From the NCBI RefSeq assembly GCF_900169715.1, contig NZ_LT835161.1, positions 1,107,590 to 1,171,589 of the forward strand: a stretch of 64,000 bases of DNA. The letters run 5' to 3'. This DNA comes from Kocuria massiliensis. Lineage in GTDB: Bacteria > Actinomycetota > Actinomycetes > Actinomycetales > Micrococcaceae. The notes beneath the pieces were generated by a model, which was not told where the DNA came from, ran no database searches, and saw only the letters and a list, made by a program, of their open reading frames with translations. This document shows positions 1 to 9,620 of this stretch, one piece after another. Position 1 is the stretch's first letter, and each line of letters begins with the position of its first letter. Both the position numbers and the translations under genes were made by a program.

Positions 1-111
1 AGACGCAAAGCAATGAGAACAGAACGCACAGACCGAACGCTCCGATCCATTTGCCGGACAACAAGAACTTGTACACGCACTACCTTTTCGTGGACCTACG
101 TAGGGGGAGTT
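1..111. other. Window-edge stretch, no gene recognised
   Basis: Frames run open through the edge on both strands but none gives a recognisable protein end. In related genomes a SURF1-type gene can lie near here; I do not see its C-terminus. Confidence 0.3.
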
Positions 112-345
112 TCATCCTCGCGGACCGAGGTCGATGGTCTCCTTGAGGAATCCTCGCGCGCCGAGGAATTCTTCTAAAAAGACCCGATGTTCCGGACACG
201 CCAGCCATACTTTACGCCTGTCGGGTGTGTGAATCGACGGATTATTCCACTCGAGCCGGAAGGCAGCCTCGGCAGAACAACCACGCCGGGAACAGGTCGG
301 GATGTCGACGCTCTCGGGGGTTCCCAAGAGATCCTGAAGATTCAT
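112..345 (-). CDS. Small conserved cysteine-containing protein of unknown function
   Basis: A 77-residue soluble protein. It has two conserved-looking Cys in CSRRGC (residues 18-23), a third Cys in ACPEH (49-53) and an aromatic/charged C-terminal half ending in an LxxFLGARGFLKE-like segment. Spaced Cys and His suggest a small metal-binding or redox fold, but this is inference. The start at 345 has an AGGAAGG ribosome site upstream; the frame stays open to 642, but that extension runs into DUF3099 in another frame. Proteins of this type are often (mis)annotated in Micrococcales as acetone-carboxylase-like. It sits 70 bp downstream of the DUF3099 gene on the same strand. Confidence 0.6.
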   Translation of the reverse strand: MNLQDLLGTPESVDIPTCSRRGCSAEAAFRLEWNNPSIHTPDRRKVWLACPEHRVFLEEFLGARGFLKETIDLGPRG

Positions 346-415
346 GCGTACCGCCTTCCTCGTGGTCACGGTCCTCGGCCTCAACACCGTCGGATGGAAG
401 CCAATGGATGGCTCG

Positions 416-931
416 CTAGTACTGGTGCCCAGTCCGGTATTCCCCGTCGATGACGTCGTCCGACGGGGGAGAGCTCGGCGCTTCGCCAGGAGAACCATGG
501 CTGATGTCGTCACCGTTCTGCTCGCCATCATCCGGTTTTTGATGTCCCCGCGATTCCTCGGCCGAATAGGTTTGCCCAGGAATAAGTTCTCGTGGCTGCC
601 GACCGGGATCGTAAGAAACATCACGAACTTCCGCCCGGTCATTACCGTTGGCCAAAACCACCGCGACCCACGGCAAAACGACGACGCCGACGACGGCCAC
701 CCAGCGAATCCACCCGTCGAACGCGACTGCCACGATCAAACACACGATGCGAAGTCCCATCTGCAAGGCGTATCGCTTCATGCGATGGTCGATGCCTTCG
801 CTATGGGGCGCCTGGGCACCGGTGATGGTGTGGACGTCCTGAGGCTCATCGTGAGCGTCGGACTTTTCTCGATGATCGCGAGGTGACAACGCCGGTCCCT
901 CCTCCCGGAATCGTGATGTTGAGGACCGCAT
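416..931 (-). CDS. DUF3099-family small membrane protein
   Basis: The 171-residue protein has a charged N-terminus containing VHTITGA (33-39), then two closely spaced hydrophobic segments (about 58-76 and 78-95) and a hydrophilic, Ser/Asp/Glu-rich tail. The VHTITG segment followed by a double membrane segment is the hallmark of actinobacterial DUF3099. Function is unknown; it should sit in the cytoplasmic membrane with both termini inside. The ATG at 931 has no convincing ribosome site, so a start a few codons further in (before VHTITG) is possible. It diverges from fabG, leaving about 170 bp shared upstream DNA. Confidence 0.7.
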   Translation of the reverse strand: MRSSTSRFREEGPALSPRDHREKSDAHDEPQDVHTITGAQAPHSEGIDHRMKRYALQMGLRIVCLIVAVAFDGWIRWVAVVGVVVLPWVAVVLANGNDRAEVRDVSYDPGRQPRELIPGQTYSAEESRGHQKPDDGEQNGDDISHGSPGEAPSSPPSDDVIDGEYRTGHQY

Positions 932-1085
932 AAAGAATCATTGTCTCACTTTGGAGCACGGTTCGGGCGCCGAAGTGGGTCTTTGGTGGCCGATTGCGTC
1001 AATATCCACACGGACACGGGCCATGGCTCGGATAGGATGAAGGATTGAATACCGCATCAGGAGTCCGGTCCTCGAGGCCGGTTGA

Positions 1086-1847
<762 letters not shown>

Positions 1848-1944
1848 ATTCACCGATTTTTGGCCGTTGGTTTCAGCCAGCGACCGTTGAAAACATCAAT
1901 ATCGCGTCCTCGGTAGCCTCCGAAGACGCCGTAGAAAGGACAGC

Positions 1945-2688
1945 ATGGGCGCTCTGGACAATAAATCCGTAATCGTGACCGGTTCCTCGCGAGGGGTTGG
2001 CGCTGACACCGCCAAGATTCTCGCCTCCGAAGGAGCGGGCGTCGTGATCAATTACCGACAGAAGGCTCCCCGGGCCAATAAAGTCGTCCAGGCCATTGAG
2101 GAAGCTGGCGGCCGCGCCGTCGCCGTGGGAGCTGACATCACCAACCACGACGACGTCCAGCAGCTGGTCGACGCCGCCGTATCGAATTTCGGCGGACTCG
2201 ACGTCTTGGTGCTGAACGCCTCAGGTGGAATGGAAACTGACTTGGGCGAGGACTACGCTCTTCGCCTCAACCGCGACGCTCAGTTGGATTTGTTGCGGAC
2301 CGCAGCGGCCTCCATGAAGGAAGGCTCACGCGTTGTCTTTGTGACGTCGCACCAGGCTCACTTCATTCACGACGTCGAGACCATGCCCGAGTACGAGGCT
2401 GTGGCCAAGTCAAAGAGGGCCGGCGAGGACGCCCTCATCGCTGAGATTCCCGCATTGAAGGAGAAGGGGATCTCGTTGGTCGTTGTTTCTGGCGACATGA
2501 TTGAGGGCACTGTTACGGCAACGCTTCTCAATCGGGCCCGCCCGGGAACGCTCGAAGAGCGTCGCAATGAGGCAGGCAAGCTCTACTCCGTTGAAGAATT
2601 CGCCCAAGAGGTCGCCGCTATGGTCACGGCCGACGTCGAAACCGGCCACGTGGAACTCGTGGGCGGAGCGAAGGGCTTCCTCAACTAA
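1945..2688 (+). CDS. SDR oxidoreductase with FabL-like enoyl-reductase motifs
   Basis: A 247-residue Rossmann protein. The cofactor loop is TGSSRGVG (12-19), followed by NAS (91-93) and Ser135. The active-site Tyr150 is followed by Lys at 157, i.e. Y-x6-K, not the Y-x3-K of classical SDRs. Y-x6-K is the spacing of enoyl-ACP reductases, and its combination with TGSSRGVG is that of Bacillus FabL. The usual VDGG C-terminus is missing. Located directly after fabG, it may supply the last reduction step of fatty-acid elongation; that is inference. The start has AAAGGA 6 nt upstream. A strong terminator follows. Confidence 0.7.
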   Translation: MGALDNKSVIVTGSSRGVGADTAKILASEGAGVVINYRQKAPRANKVVQAIEEAGGRAVAVGADITNHDDVQQLVDAAVSNFGGLDVLVLNASGGMETDLGEDYALRLNRDAQLDLLRTAAASMKEGSRVVFVTSHQAHFIHDVETMPEYEAVAKSKRAGEDALIAEIPALKEKGISLVVVSGDMIEGTVTATLLNRARPGTLEERRNEAGKLYSVEEFAQEVAAMVTADVETGHVELVGGAKGFLN

Positions 2689-2702
2689 AGCTCGGGACAC
2701 AG

Positions 2703-2740
2703 CTGGGGCGTGGCACCATCATCACGGTGCCACGCCCCAG
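2703..2740. terminator. Bidirectional terminator between SDR gene and serB
   Basis: A perfect 15-bp inverted repeat (2703-2717 with 2726-2740) closes an 8-nt loop, lying between two converging genes. Confidence 0.85.
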
Positions 2741-2758
2741 TTCCATATCCGGAGGCCG

Positions 2759-3706
2759 CTACATACCGATGAGATGCCGCACGGCGTCGAGCCGTGGGAA
2801 GTTGATCTGCGCGTCCGCGACCTGTCGCAGAACCGGCTTGGCGTTGTAGGCCACCCCGAGCCCGGCACGATCCAACATCATCGCGTCGTTGGCGCCATCT
2901 CCGACCGCCACGACGTTCGAGGGCTTCACACCGAACTTTTTGGCCCATTCCTTAACGGAATCCTGTTTGACCTGACCGTCAACGATGGTTCCACGGACTT
3001 CGCCGGTCAAACGATCGTCCTTGATCGTCACGTCATTCGCCCTGGCACATTCGATGTCTAGCTGACGAATCACTGGCTTCAAGATAGTGATGAATCCACC
3101 GGATACGACGCACACCGGGTTGTCCGAAACGTGGAAGGCGTTAACCAATTGGAGTGCTCCAGGGTTCAACACGAGGGAACGCGAGACACGATGCATGACG
3201 GCTTGGTGTTGCCCGGAAAGAGTTGCAACTCGTCTCCTGAAGGACTCTGAGAAGTCCATGTCCCCGCGCATCGCCTGCTCCGTCACTTGGGCAACTTCGT
3301 GACGCACCCCGGCCACGGCGGCAAGTTCATCGATCACCTCTCCGTCGAGGAGCGTCGAGTCCGCGTCCATGACAAGCATGCGCCGATCAGCCGTAAGGAT
3401 CGCTGGGTCGACGACGTTGAGGTCGTACCCCTCGAGGCCGCGGCTTAGTGGATCGGGGCGCAAGGTGCCACGCAATTCCGCGAGATCATGAGGCCAGCGA
3501 ACATCCAAGGTGACAACGCTGTACTGGGGGCCGCCACGTTGTGCGGCTCGCCGCCCATCAGCCCGGACTTCCGGCAAGGCTGGCACGGAGTAGTCAATGC
3601 CATTCAGGATCTGGGCACCGGCATCCTCAACGTAGCGATACAGGTCTCGATGCCGATCAGCGGGGGCGCCCACCCTCAGGGCAACGATTCGCAGGTTTTT
3701 GCTCAT
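2759..3706 (-). CDS. serB: Phosphoserine phosphatase SerB
   Basis: A 315-residue HAD-family phosphatase that hydrolyses O-phospho-L-serine, the last step of serine synthesis. Motif I is DADST (114-118; Asp114 nucleophile, Asp116 acid/base), motif II is in VSGGF (201-205), and motif IV is GDGANDAMML (269-278). The N-terminal ~100 residues form an ACT-like regulatory part, as in actinobacterial SerB. I chose ATG at 3706 (protein starts MSKNL) since a GGGAAAT purine run precedes it; two upstream in-frame ATGs would add an unconserved tail. It converges on the SDR gene and diverges from the ABC ATPase. Confidence 0.9.
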   Translation of the reverse strand: MSKNLRIVALRVGAPADRHRDLYRYVEDAGAQILNGIDYSVPALPEVRADGRRAAQRGGPQYSVVTLDVRWPHDLAELRGTLRPDPLSRGLEGYDLNVVDPAILTADRRMLVMDADSTLLDGEVIDELAAVAGVRHEVAQVTEQAMRGDMDFSESFRRRVATLSGQHQAVMHRVSRSLVLNPGALQLVNAFHVSDNPVCVVSGGFITILKPVIRQLDIECARANDVTIKDDRLTGEVRGTIVDGQVKQDSVKEWAKKFGVKPSNVVAVGDGANDAMMLDRAGLGVAYNAKPVLRQVADAQINFPRLDAVRHLIGM

Positions 3707-3801
3707 ATTTCCCATCCTATGGATGGAAGGCTCAGGTTCCCAGGTATGAATGCTCTCCACTTGCCGAGTGTCACGGCTAGGTAAGTCGGGCCGACGTGGC
3801 T

Positions 3802-3807
3802 TAAAGT
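3802..3807 (+). promoter_or_regulatory. -10 element for leaderless ABC ATPase mRNA
   Basis: TAAAGT lies exactly 6 nt before the ATG at 3814, and no Shine-Dalgarno sequence is present. No clear -35 element. Confidence 0.45.
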
Positions 3808-3813
3808 CGAGAC

Positions 3814-4602
3814 ATGAGTGCTGTTTTGGAGCTAGTTAACGTCTCCGTGGTGCGGGGACAGGGCCAACGACTAATCGACGGAATCACGTGGACCGTACGG
3901 GAAGGGGAGCGTTGGGCAGTGCTCGGCCCCAATGGCGCCGGCAAATCGACGTTGATGAGCGTCTGCGCCGCGCGATTGCATCCGACCTCGGGCATGGTGG
4001 ATATCCTGGACGAAATTTTGGGGGCCGTGGACGTCTTCGAACTGAGGCCTCGGATCGGTTTGACTTCGGGCGCCATCGCTTCACAGTTTCCGGCGTCCGA
4101 AAAGGTCCGAGACGTCGTCGTCACCGCAGCCTATGGCGTTACGGGACGTTGGCGTGAGGGCTACGATCAGATGGATCACGAGCGCGCCCAAGAACTGCTC
4201 GAGCAATGGGGCGTATCCCACCTGGCGGACCGAACTTTTGGTTCCTTGTCCGACGGCGAACGGAAGCGTGTTCTGATTGCCCGCGCTCTCATGACCGACC
4301 CGGAACTCATGATTCTCGACGAGCCGGGGGCCGGAATGGATATTGCCGGCCGTGAAGACCTCGTGGCGCGCCTGACGGACCTCGCGCAAGACCCCGATGC
4401 GCCGACCACTCTGTTAGTCACCCACCATCTCGAGGAATTGCCCCGCGGCCTCACACATCTGCTCCTGTTGAACCACGGCCGCGTCGTCGCGCAAGGCCCC
4501 ATCGATGAGGTCCTCACCTCGGAAAATCTCAGTGAAGCCTACGAGATGCCTCTCAAACTGACCTCCGTGGATGGCCGTTACACGGCGTTCTCCGCGAACT
4601 AA
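3814..4602 (+). CDS. ABC transporter ATP-binding protein
   Basis: A 262-residue ATPase subunit. It has Walker A GPNGAGKST (38-46), signature LSDGE (145-149), Walker B LMILDEP (165-171) and the H-loop in VTHH. Its sequence pattern is that of single-domain ATPases of the YlmA/ModF-like kind found alone in actinobacteria. No permease is encoded nearby, so it may pair with an unlinked permease or act in a non-transport role. The stop overlaps the next gene by one base (TAATG), which suggests translational coupling with the TSUP exporter, although TSUP proteins do not normally need an ATPase. Confidence 0.8.
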   Translation: MSAVLELVNVSVVRGQGQRLIDGITWTVREGERWAVLGPNGAGKSTLMSVCAARLHPTSGMVDILDEILGAVDVFELRPRIGLTSGAIASQFPASEKVRDVVVTAAYGVTGRWREGYDQMDHERAQELLEQWGVSHLADRTFGSLSDGERKRVLIARALMTDPELMILDEPGAGMDIAGREDLVARLTDLAQDPDAPTTLLVTHHLEELPRGLTHLLLLNHGRVVAQGPIDEVLTSENLSEAYEMPLKLTSVDGRYTAFSAN

Positions 4603-5384
4603 TGTCCATTCTGGAAATTTGCATCATATTGGTTGCTGGCCTCTGGGCCGGTGCCATTAATACAATCGTCGGTTCAGGCACTCTCGTGACCTTTCCGGTG
4701 CTCGTGTCGATGGGCGTGCCACCGGTCACAGCCACGATTTCCAATGCCATGGGCCTGATCGCCGGGAACTTCACTGGCGCTTGGGGGTACCGAAAAGAGC
4801 TCAAGGGATTAGAACGCACCCTCTGGAAGCTCATTCCGTGTTCCCTGATCGGTGGGATCCTCGGTGCCTACCTTTTGTTGCACCTACCCGCCAGTGTTTT
4901 TGAGGCTGCTAGCCCGATTCTCATCGGTGTGGCGTTGCTTTTCGTGATCTTCCAGCCGAAACTGCAGGCTATCGTCCGAAAGAGGCGCGAAGGCACAGAG
5001 TTGCCGTCCGAAGAGAGCGACCATCAACCGCCGATACTTTATGCGTTGGTATTCTTCGCCGGCGTCTACGGGGGCTACTTTGTGGCTGCCCAAGGGGTCC
5101 TTCTCTTGGGGATATTGGGCGTCTTCCTCCTCGCATCACTCCAGGGTGCCAACGCCATCAAGACCGTCTTAGTGGCCAGCGTTAACCTCATCGCAGGAAT
5201 CTCATATCTTTTGTTTGCGTTTGATCGAATCGACTGGTGGGTGGTCCTCCTGATCGCCATCAGCTCGACCGTCGGTTCCTGGGTGGGGGCCAAGATCGGA
5301 CGACGATTGAAGCCGGTGGTTCTTCGGAGCATCATCGTGATCCTGGGACTTGCCGCCATCGTCAAGATGGTCTTTCTCGACTAG
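4602..5384 (+). CDS. TauE/SafE (TSUP) family permease
   Basis: A 260-residue polytopic membrane protein with about eight hydrophobic segments in two related halves. The N-terminal half has the LWAGAINTIVGSG motif (about 14-27) and the second half has the matching VYGGYFVAAQGV (about 154-165); these duplicated glycine-rich motifs define TSUP carriers. Family members export sulfite, sulfonates or related organic anions; the substrate here is unknown. It overlaps the ABC ATPase stop by one base. The spoU gene follows 27 bp later with its own ribosome site. Confidence 0.85.
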   Translation: MSILEICIILVAGLWAGAINTIVGSGTLVTFPVLVSMGVPPVTATISNAMGLIAGNFTGAWGYRKELKGLERTLWKLIPCSLIGGILGAYLLLHLPASVFEAASPILIGVALLFVIFQPKLQAIVRKRREGTELPSEESDHQPPILYALVFFAGVYGGYFVAAQGVLLLGILGVFLLASLQGANAIKTVLVASVNLIAGISYLLFAFDRIDWWVVLLIAISSTVGSWVGAKIGRRLKPVVLRSIIVILGLAAIVKMVFLD

Positions 5385-5411
5385 GCCGCGACACATTTTT
5401 TCGGAGCACCT

Positions 5412-6317
5412 ATGAATAACCCTCAATATGGACCGGCCGAGCTGGCCGCCCGCGCGGCCCACGTTGACACGATTCCCAATGTCGTGCGCGTGGCCCAGCA
5501 GCAGATCGCAGATTCCCATGGCCGTGCTGACGAACGAGTGCTCAGGGACTTGCGCTTCTATCGTGGACTGACCGACGTCCGCATGCGCACGTCGCGAGAA
5601 TCGGAGTGGGGCGTTTACATCGCCGAATCATCCAAGGTCTTGCGACGAGCCCTCGATGCAGGCCACGCCCCCTTGTCTTTTCTCATGTCGGACAAGTGGG
5701 CTGCGGATTTGGAAGACGTCCTTCGAGCGTGGCCGGAGGTCCCTGCCTACGTGAGCGACGACGCCACGCTGGAAGACCTCACGGGCTTCCACCTGCATCG
5801 GGGAGCACTGGCCGTGATGCGGCGTCCACAACCGTTGAGTGTTCGCGAGGTTATTCGTGGAGCTCGACGCGTAGCGATATTGGAGGACATCGTGGATCAC
5901 ACGAACGTCGGCGCCATATTTCGCTCAGCGGCAGCTCTGGGTGTCGACGCCGTCTTGGTCTCGCCGCGCTGCGCGGACCCGCTGTATCGACGCTCGATTC
6001 GAGTCTCGATGGGTACAGTATTCCAAGTTCCGTGGGCTCGTTCGGAATCGTGGCCGGATGATGTGGAGGCACTCCACGAAGCCGGCTTCACCACGGCGGC
6101 CCTCGCCCTGGAACCGGATTCCATCACCCTCGACGAGCTCTCAGCCCGGAACGAAGACAAACTTGCCCTCATTCTCGGAACCGAAGGGCATGGCCTGAGC
6201 CGGGCTACTGTTACGACCGCACAGGAAACGGTCATGATCCCCATGGGCCACGGGGTCGATTCACTCAACGTAGCGGCGGCTTCGGCCGTGGCCTTTTGGG
6301 AAACGCGTGTCCGCTGA
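5412..6317 (+). CDS. SpoU (TrmH) family RNA methyltransferase
   Basis: A 301-residue SPOUT methylase. The N-terminal ~140 residues form the RNA substrate-binding region. The C-terminal knot carries motif 1 (DHTNVGAIFRSAAALG, 162-177), motif 2 (ILGTEGHGLS, 254-263) and motif 3 (SLNVAAA, 284-290). It should transfer a methyl group from AdoMet to a ribose 2'-OH in rRNA or tRNA; the exact target cannot be read from sequence. GGAG precedes the ATG at good spacing. It is encoded just before rpmE2, fitting a translation-related unit. Confidence 0.85.
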   Translation: MNNPQYGPAELAARAAHVDTIPNVVRVAQQQIADSHGRADERVLRDLRFYRGLTDVRMRTSRESEWGVYIAESSKVLRRALDAGHAPLSFLMSDKWAADLEDVLRAWPEVPAYVSDDATLEDLTGFHLHRGALAVMRRPQPLSVREVIRGARRVAILEDIVDHTNVGAIFRSAAALGVDAVLVSPRCADPLYRRSIRVSMGTVFQVPWARSESWPDDVEALHEAGFTTAALALEPDSITLDELSARNEDKLALILGTEGHGLSRATVTTAQETVMIPMGHGVDSLNVAAASAVAFWETRVR

Positions 6318-6475
6318 TTCCTTCTCTTCTTGCAGTACACGTGGTAGCGTTATGTGGTCGCCGTACCGCGGCGTCCTCCGTGGCGTGTTCGAACAATATA
6401 TCGACCGCCCCGTGGAGAATCTCAGCTTTACTCCCTAGGCCTGGCAAAATCCAGTCCGATTGAAAAGGTAGACCC

Positions 6476-6736
6476 ATGCAGACCGATATTCACCCGGATT
6501 ACCACGCGGTCCTCTTCCGCGATCTCGCGTCCGGCAAGACCTTCCTGACCCGTTCGACCGCCACCAGCCAGAAGACTGAAACCTGGGAAGACGGCAACGA
6601 GTACCCCTTGATCGAGGTCGAAATCTCCTCCGAGTCGCACCCGTTCTACACGGGTAAGCAGCGCATCATGGACTCGGCCGGTCGCGTCGAGCGCTTCAAT
6701 GCTCGCTTCAAGAACTTCGGCAAGGCTGGCAAGTAA
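6476..6736 (+). CDS. rpmE2: 50S ribosomal protein L31 type B
   Basis: An 86-residue L31 of the type B (zinc-free, C-minus) form. It starts MQTDIHPDY, carries SHPFYTGKQ and contains no cysteines, so it lacks the zinc-binding motif of type A L31. Its C-terminus [10 protein letters not shown] is typical of the family. In many actinobacteria the C-minus paralogue is induced under zinc starvation by Zur, but I see no convincing Zur site in the 158 bp upstream. AAAAGG precedes the ATG. A terminator follows at once. Confidence 0.93.
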   Translation: MQTDIHPDYHAVLFRDLASGKTFLTRSTATSQKTETWEDGNEYPLIEVEISSESHPFYTGKQRIMDSAGRVERFNARFKNFGKAGK

Positions 6737-6755
6737 CCAGCCCCTCGCTGAGAAG

Positions 6756-6785
6756 GTGCCGGGAATCTTTCACGATTCCCGGCAC
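6756..6785 (+). terminator. Rho-independent terminator after rpmE2
   Basis: A perfect 12-bp stem (6756-6767 with 6774-6785) with a 6-nt loop is followed by TTTCT. Confidence 0.9.
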
Positions 6786-6859
6786 TTTCTGTATGTTCAG
6801 AGTAAAATCGGTCGGGTTAACTGACCCCCGAACATCACCGAACCTGACGGAGTATCCGA

Positions 6860-7885
6860 ATGTCGCTGAACGACGACCTCCTGGACAACGGCAACGAGCC
6901 GCAGCCCCGGCGCCGAAAAAAGAGGCGCGGGGGACTCATCGCGCTCGGCATCTGCGGGACTCTGCTCTTGGTCGGCGTGATCGCCGTTGGGGCCTATTTT
7001 GCCAACCTGGCCCACAACTTTGATTCCGGAACCAAAAAATTCGCCAACGCCCTGCCGGACGACAAAAATCGGCCGAAAGAAGACGGCTCTTATAACGTTT
7101 TGCTCCTCGGCAGCGACTCGCGTCAAGGGGAGGCCGATGAAAAAACGGTTTCCGGTCAGCGCGCGGACACCATCATGCTCCTCCACGTTCCCGCCGATGG
7201 GGGCCAGGCGTACCTGATTTCCATCATGCGTGACACCTGGGTCGATATTCCGGGACACGGCAAGGCAAAGATCAACGCGGCCCTCGACCAAGGGGGTATT
7301 CCCTTGGAGGTCCAAACAATCGAGCAGTTGCTGGACACCAGAATTGACCACGTCTCCGGCATCAATTTCGAAGGCTTCCGTGACTTGACCAATTCCGTCG
7401 GCGGCGTCACCGTCGATGTTCCTGTGGCGTTCACGACCGATCACGGTGAGTCCTACGACAAGGGCCCACAAAAGATGAACGGGGACCGCGCGCTAACCTT
7501 CGTCCGGGAACGCTATGCCTTCGCGGACGGGGACTATCAGCGGGTTCGCGACCAGCGTGCCTATATTCGTGGCCTCATGAAGGCCATCGGCGACCCGCAA
7601 AACTTCGCCAACCCGCTCAAGGTTAACGACATGGTCAAAACCTTCTCGCCCTATGTACAAGTCGATGACTCGCTCAATTCCACGGAAGCGGCAAAGATTC
7701 TGATGAAAATGGGGCCCAACGGCTTCAAGAACATGAAGATGATGACTCTGCCGAATGCCGGGACCGGGTGGTCCGACGACGGCCAGTCCATCGTCAATCT
7801 GGACGAGGGAGCCGTCCAGGAACTCAGCAAGGCCATGAAGGATGGAACCATGGATCAATTCGCCAAGACCGCAGGAACCGACTAG
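6860..7885 (+). CDS. LytR-CpsA-Psr (LCP) family cell-wall glycopolymer ligase
   Basis: A 341-residue type II membrane protein. It has a basic cytoplasmic N-terminus, one membrane helix (about 25-50) and an extracellular LCP domain containing LLLGSDSR, ISIMRDTW, GGVTVDVP and LTFVRERYAFADGDYQR. The conserved Arg and Asp residues of those motifs bind the polyprenyl-pyrophosphate. The family transfers teichoic acid-like or arabinogalactan-like polymers from the lipid carrier to peptidoglycan. It lacks the LytR_C domain carried by the second LCP protein at the right end of the window. GGAG precedes the ATG. Confidence 0.88.
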   Translation: MSLNDDLLDNGNEPQPRRRKKRRGGLIALGICGTLLLVGVIAVGAYFANLAHNFDSGTKKFANALPDDKNRPKEDGSYNVLLLGSDSRQGEADEKTVSGQRADTIMLLHVPADGGQAYLISIMRDTWVDIPGHGKAKINAALDQGGIPLEVQTIEQLLDTRIDHVSGINFEGFRDLTNSVGGVTVDVPVAFTTDHGESYDKGPQKMNGDRALTFVRERYAFADGDYQRVRDQRAYIRGLMKAIGDPQNFANPLKVNDMVKTFSPYVQVDDSLNSTEAAKILMKMGPNGFKNMKMMTLPNAGTGWSDDGQSIVNLDEGAVQELSKAMKDGTMDQFAKTAGTD

Positions 7886-7903
7886 CCGCGAAGCGCGACA
7901 CGC

Positions 7904-7950
7904 GAAGCGACGTCGTGCCTCAGAGACTCATGAGGCCACGACGTCGCTTC
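7904..7950. terminator. Bidirectional terminator overlapping the aarF 3' end
   Basis: A 14-bp perfect stem (7904-7917 with 7937-7950), extended inward by five more pairs after one bulged base. The right arm codes for the last residues of the converging AarF-like protein. Confidence 0.75.
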
Positions 7951-9620
7951 GGTCGTTTAACCCGAAGGCGAGCCGAGCTCAAAATGTATCCGCTCAACAG
8001 ACCCGCACCACCCGCGCCTCCGCTGATGAGGAGCCCCTTCCAGCTTCGATAGCCTTCCGGGTGCGTCGAAATAATCTTGGCGGAACCATTCACCAAAGCG
8101 GCCAAGACCGCACCGGCAACCAATCGGTTCCCGACGACCTCGACGCGGTCGATAATTTCTTCCAGCTCATCCGCGCGGAGATGGACGTCAAAGCCGCCAT
8201 TTTCGATGACGCTCATGATCTTTCGTAAGGAGCTTGGCACCTCGACGCCGAACCCCACGGTCTCCCGAGTCATGGCAGTAAGCCGCTTGAGAATGGCCTC
8301 CACCGAAACCCTGCTCGATACGAATGCCGTCGCAAAAGGCTTGAGGACGGCGATGAAATCAAAGTCCGGGTCGATCAGCTCACCCAAAGATTCGGCCGTC
8401 GCGATCATGCGGATCAAGAGCGCCGCTTCTGAGGGCAGGCTGAGCTGATGCCGGTGCAACAAGGCCATAACGTCCGTGAGCACCCTGCCAATATTCAGAT
8501 CGTCAAGGCTTTGCCCGGAGTACTGACGGATGATGCGCCCAAGATCTGCCTCAATTTCCTGAGGCGTGACATTACGGCCGTGTGAATTGGTGAGACGGAT
8601 GACGGCGCGGCTGCACTGCTTTATGTTCTGGGTCGTCACGCCAATCAGCAAGGGAAGCATGCTGTCGCGGAAGTCTTCGCTCAGCTCGCCGCACATGCCG
8701 AAGTCGATCAGATTGATGGCGCCGTCTGGGCGCACAAACAGATTGCCCGGGTGAGGATCCGCGTGGAAGTAGCCGAACTCAAAGATCATCCGGCACATCG
8801 CACCGGTCGCATTCACCGCGAGCCGATGTCGATCGATTCCGTGGGCGTCGAGCGCGTCCACATTGCTGATTTTGATTCCACCAACGCGTTCTTGCGTCAG
8901 GATGCGCGAAGTCGTTGCTTCCCAGTAGATGTGGGGGATATGCAATTCAGGATCATCGTGGAAGAAATTCGCGAACCGATCGCAGTGCGTTGCCTCGATG
9001 GTGTAGTTGAGCTCCTCCAAGAGCGTTCGGGAGAACTCCGCGCTCAGTTCTACAACGTCGTACTGCTTGGCTAAGGGAACATACCGGCTCAACAGCGTCG
9101 CGAGGTCGCTGATGATATCTAGGTCCTGATGAACTTCTTCGAGAACGCCCGGTTTGCGGAATTTAACCACGACATCCTGCCCGTGCAAAACCCCCGCGTG
9201 GACCTGCCCGATAGACCCCGACGCCAGGGGAGTGGTGTCAATGGAATCGAACTGTTCCAACATGGTTTGCTCGGGCTGTCCGGCCAAGGAGTCCATGAGC
9301 TCCTCGTAGGGAACGACCGTTGCGTCGTCCTGCAATTTGCGCAGTTCTTGCGTGTAGCTCGTCGGTAGGAGGTCTTGTCGAGTCGAAATGAGCTGACCGA
9401 CCTTGATGAAGGTCGGGCCAAGCTCTTCAAGGGCCATCCTCAAATGCTGAGGTTGGGTGAGGCGCTCACCGGTTTCGGTGCGTCGGACCCGATGCAATGG
9501 GCCGGCGATCGGGGCGCCCAACCCCTCCACCAGGAATCCCAATCCGTGACGAATGAAGACGTCGGCAATCTGGAGAAAGCGGTCGGTCCGAGAGCGAGCG
9601 CGGGTGAGCAATGGTGTCAC
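7920..9620 (-). CDS. AarF/UbiB (ABC1) family atypical kinase
   Basis: A 566-residue protein with the ABC1 kinase-like fold. It has the KxGQ motif in FIKVGQ (71-76), an alanine/glycine-rich nucleotide loop in ASGSIGQVH (133-141), the lysine-containing VVKFRKPG, a catalytic-loop equivalent DPHPGNLF, and the metal-binding IDFG. A hydrophobic C-terminal hairpin anchors it in the membrane. UbiB relatives act as ATPases supporting quinone synthesis; here menaquinone would be the relevant quinone, by inference. Its GTG start abuts the stop of the upstream gene with no visible ribosome site, so coupling to it is likely. Confidence 0.88.
   Translation of the reverse strand: MTPLLTRARSRTDRFLQIADVFIRHGLGFLVEGLGAPIAGPLHRVRRTETGERLTQPQHLRMALEELGPTFIKVGQLISTRQDLLPTSYTQELRKLQDDATVVPYEELMDSLAGQPEQTMLEQFDSIDTTPLASGSIGQVHAGVLHGQDVVVKFRKPGVLEEVHQDLDIISDLATLLSRYVPLAKQYDVVELSAEFSRTLLEELNYTIEATHCDRFANFFHDDPELHIPHIYWEATTSRILTQERVGGIKISNVDALDAHGIDRHRLAVNATGAMCRMIFEFGYFHADPHPGNLFVRPDGAINLIDFGMCGELSEDFRDSMLPLLIGVTTQNIKQCSRAVIRLTNSHGRNVTPQEIEADLGRIIRQYSGQSLDDLNIGRVLTDVMALLHRHQLSLPSEAALLIRMIATAESLGELIDPDFDFIAVLKPFATAFVSSRVSVEAILKRLTAMTRETVGFGVEVPSSLRKIMSVIENGGFDVHLRADELEEIIDRVEVVGNRLVAGAVLAALVNGSAKIISTHPEGYRSWKGLLISGGAGGAGLLSGYILSSARLRVKRPKRRRGLMSL

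Noticed and set aside
6318-6475. Zur operator for the zinc-free L31 gene
   Set aside because: I found no convincing Zur-type palindrome in this interval by eye.
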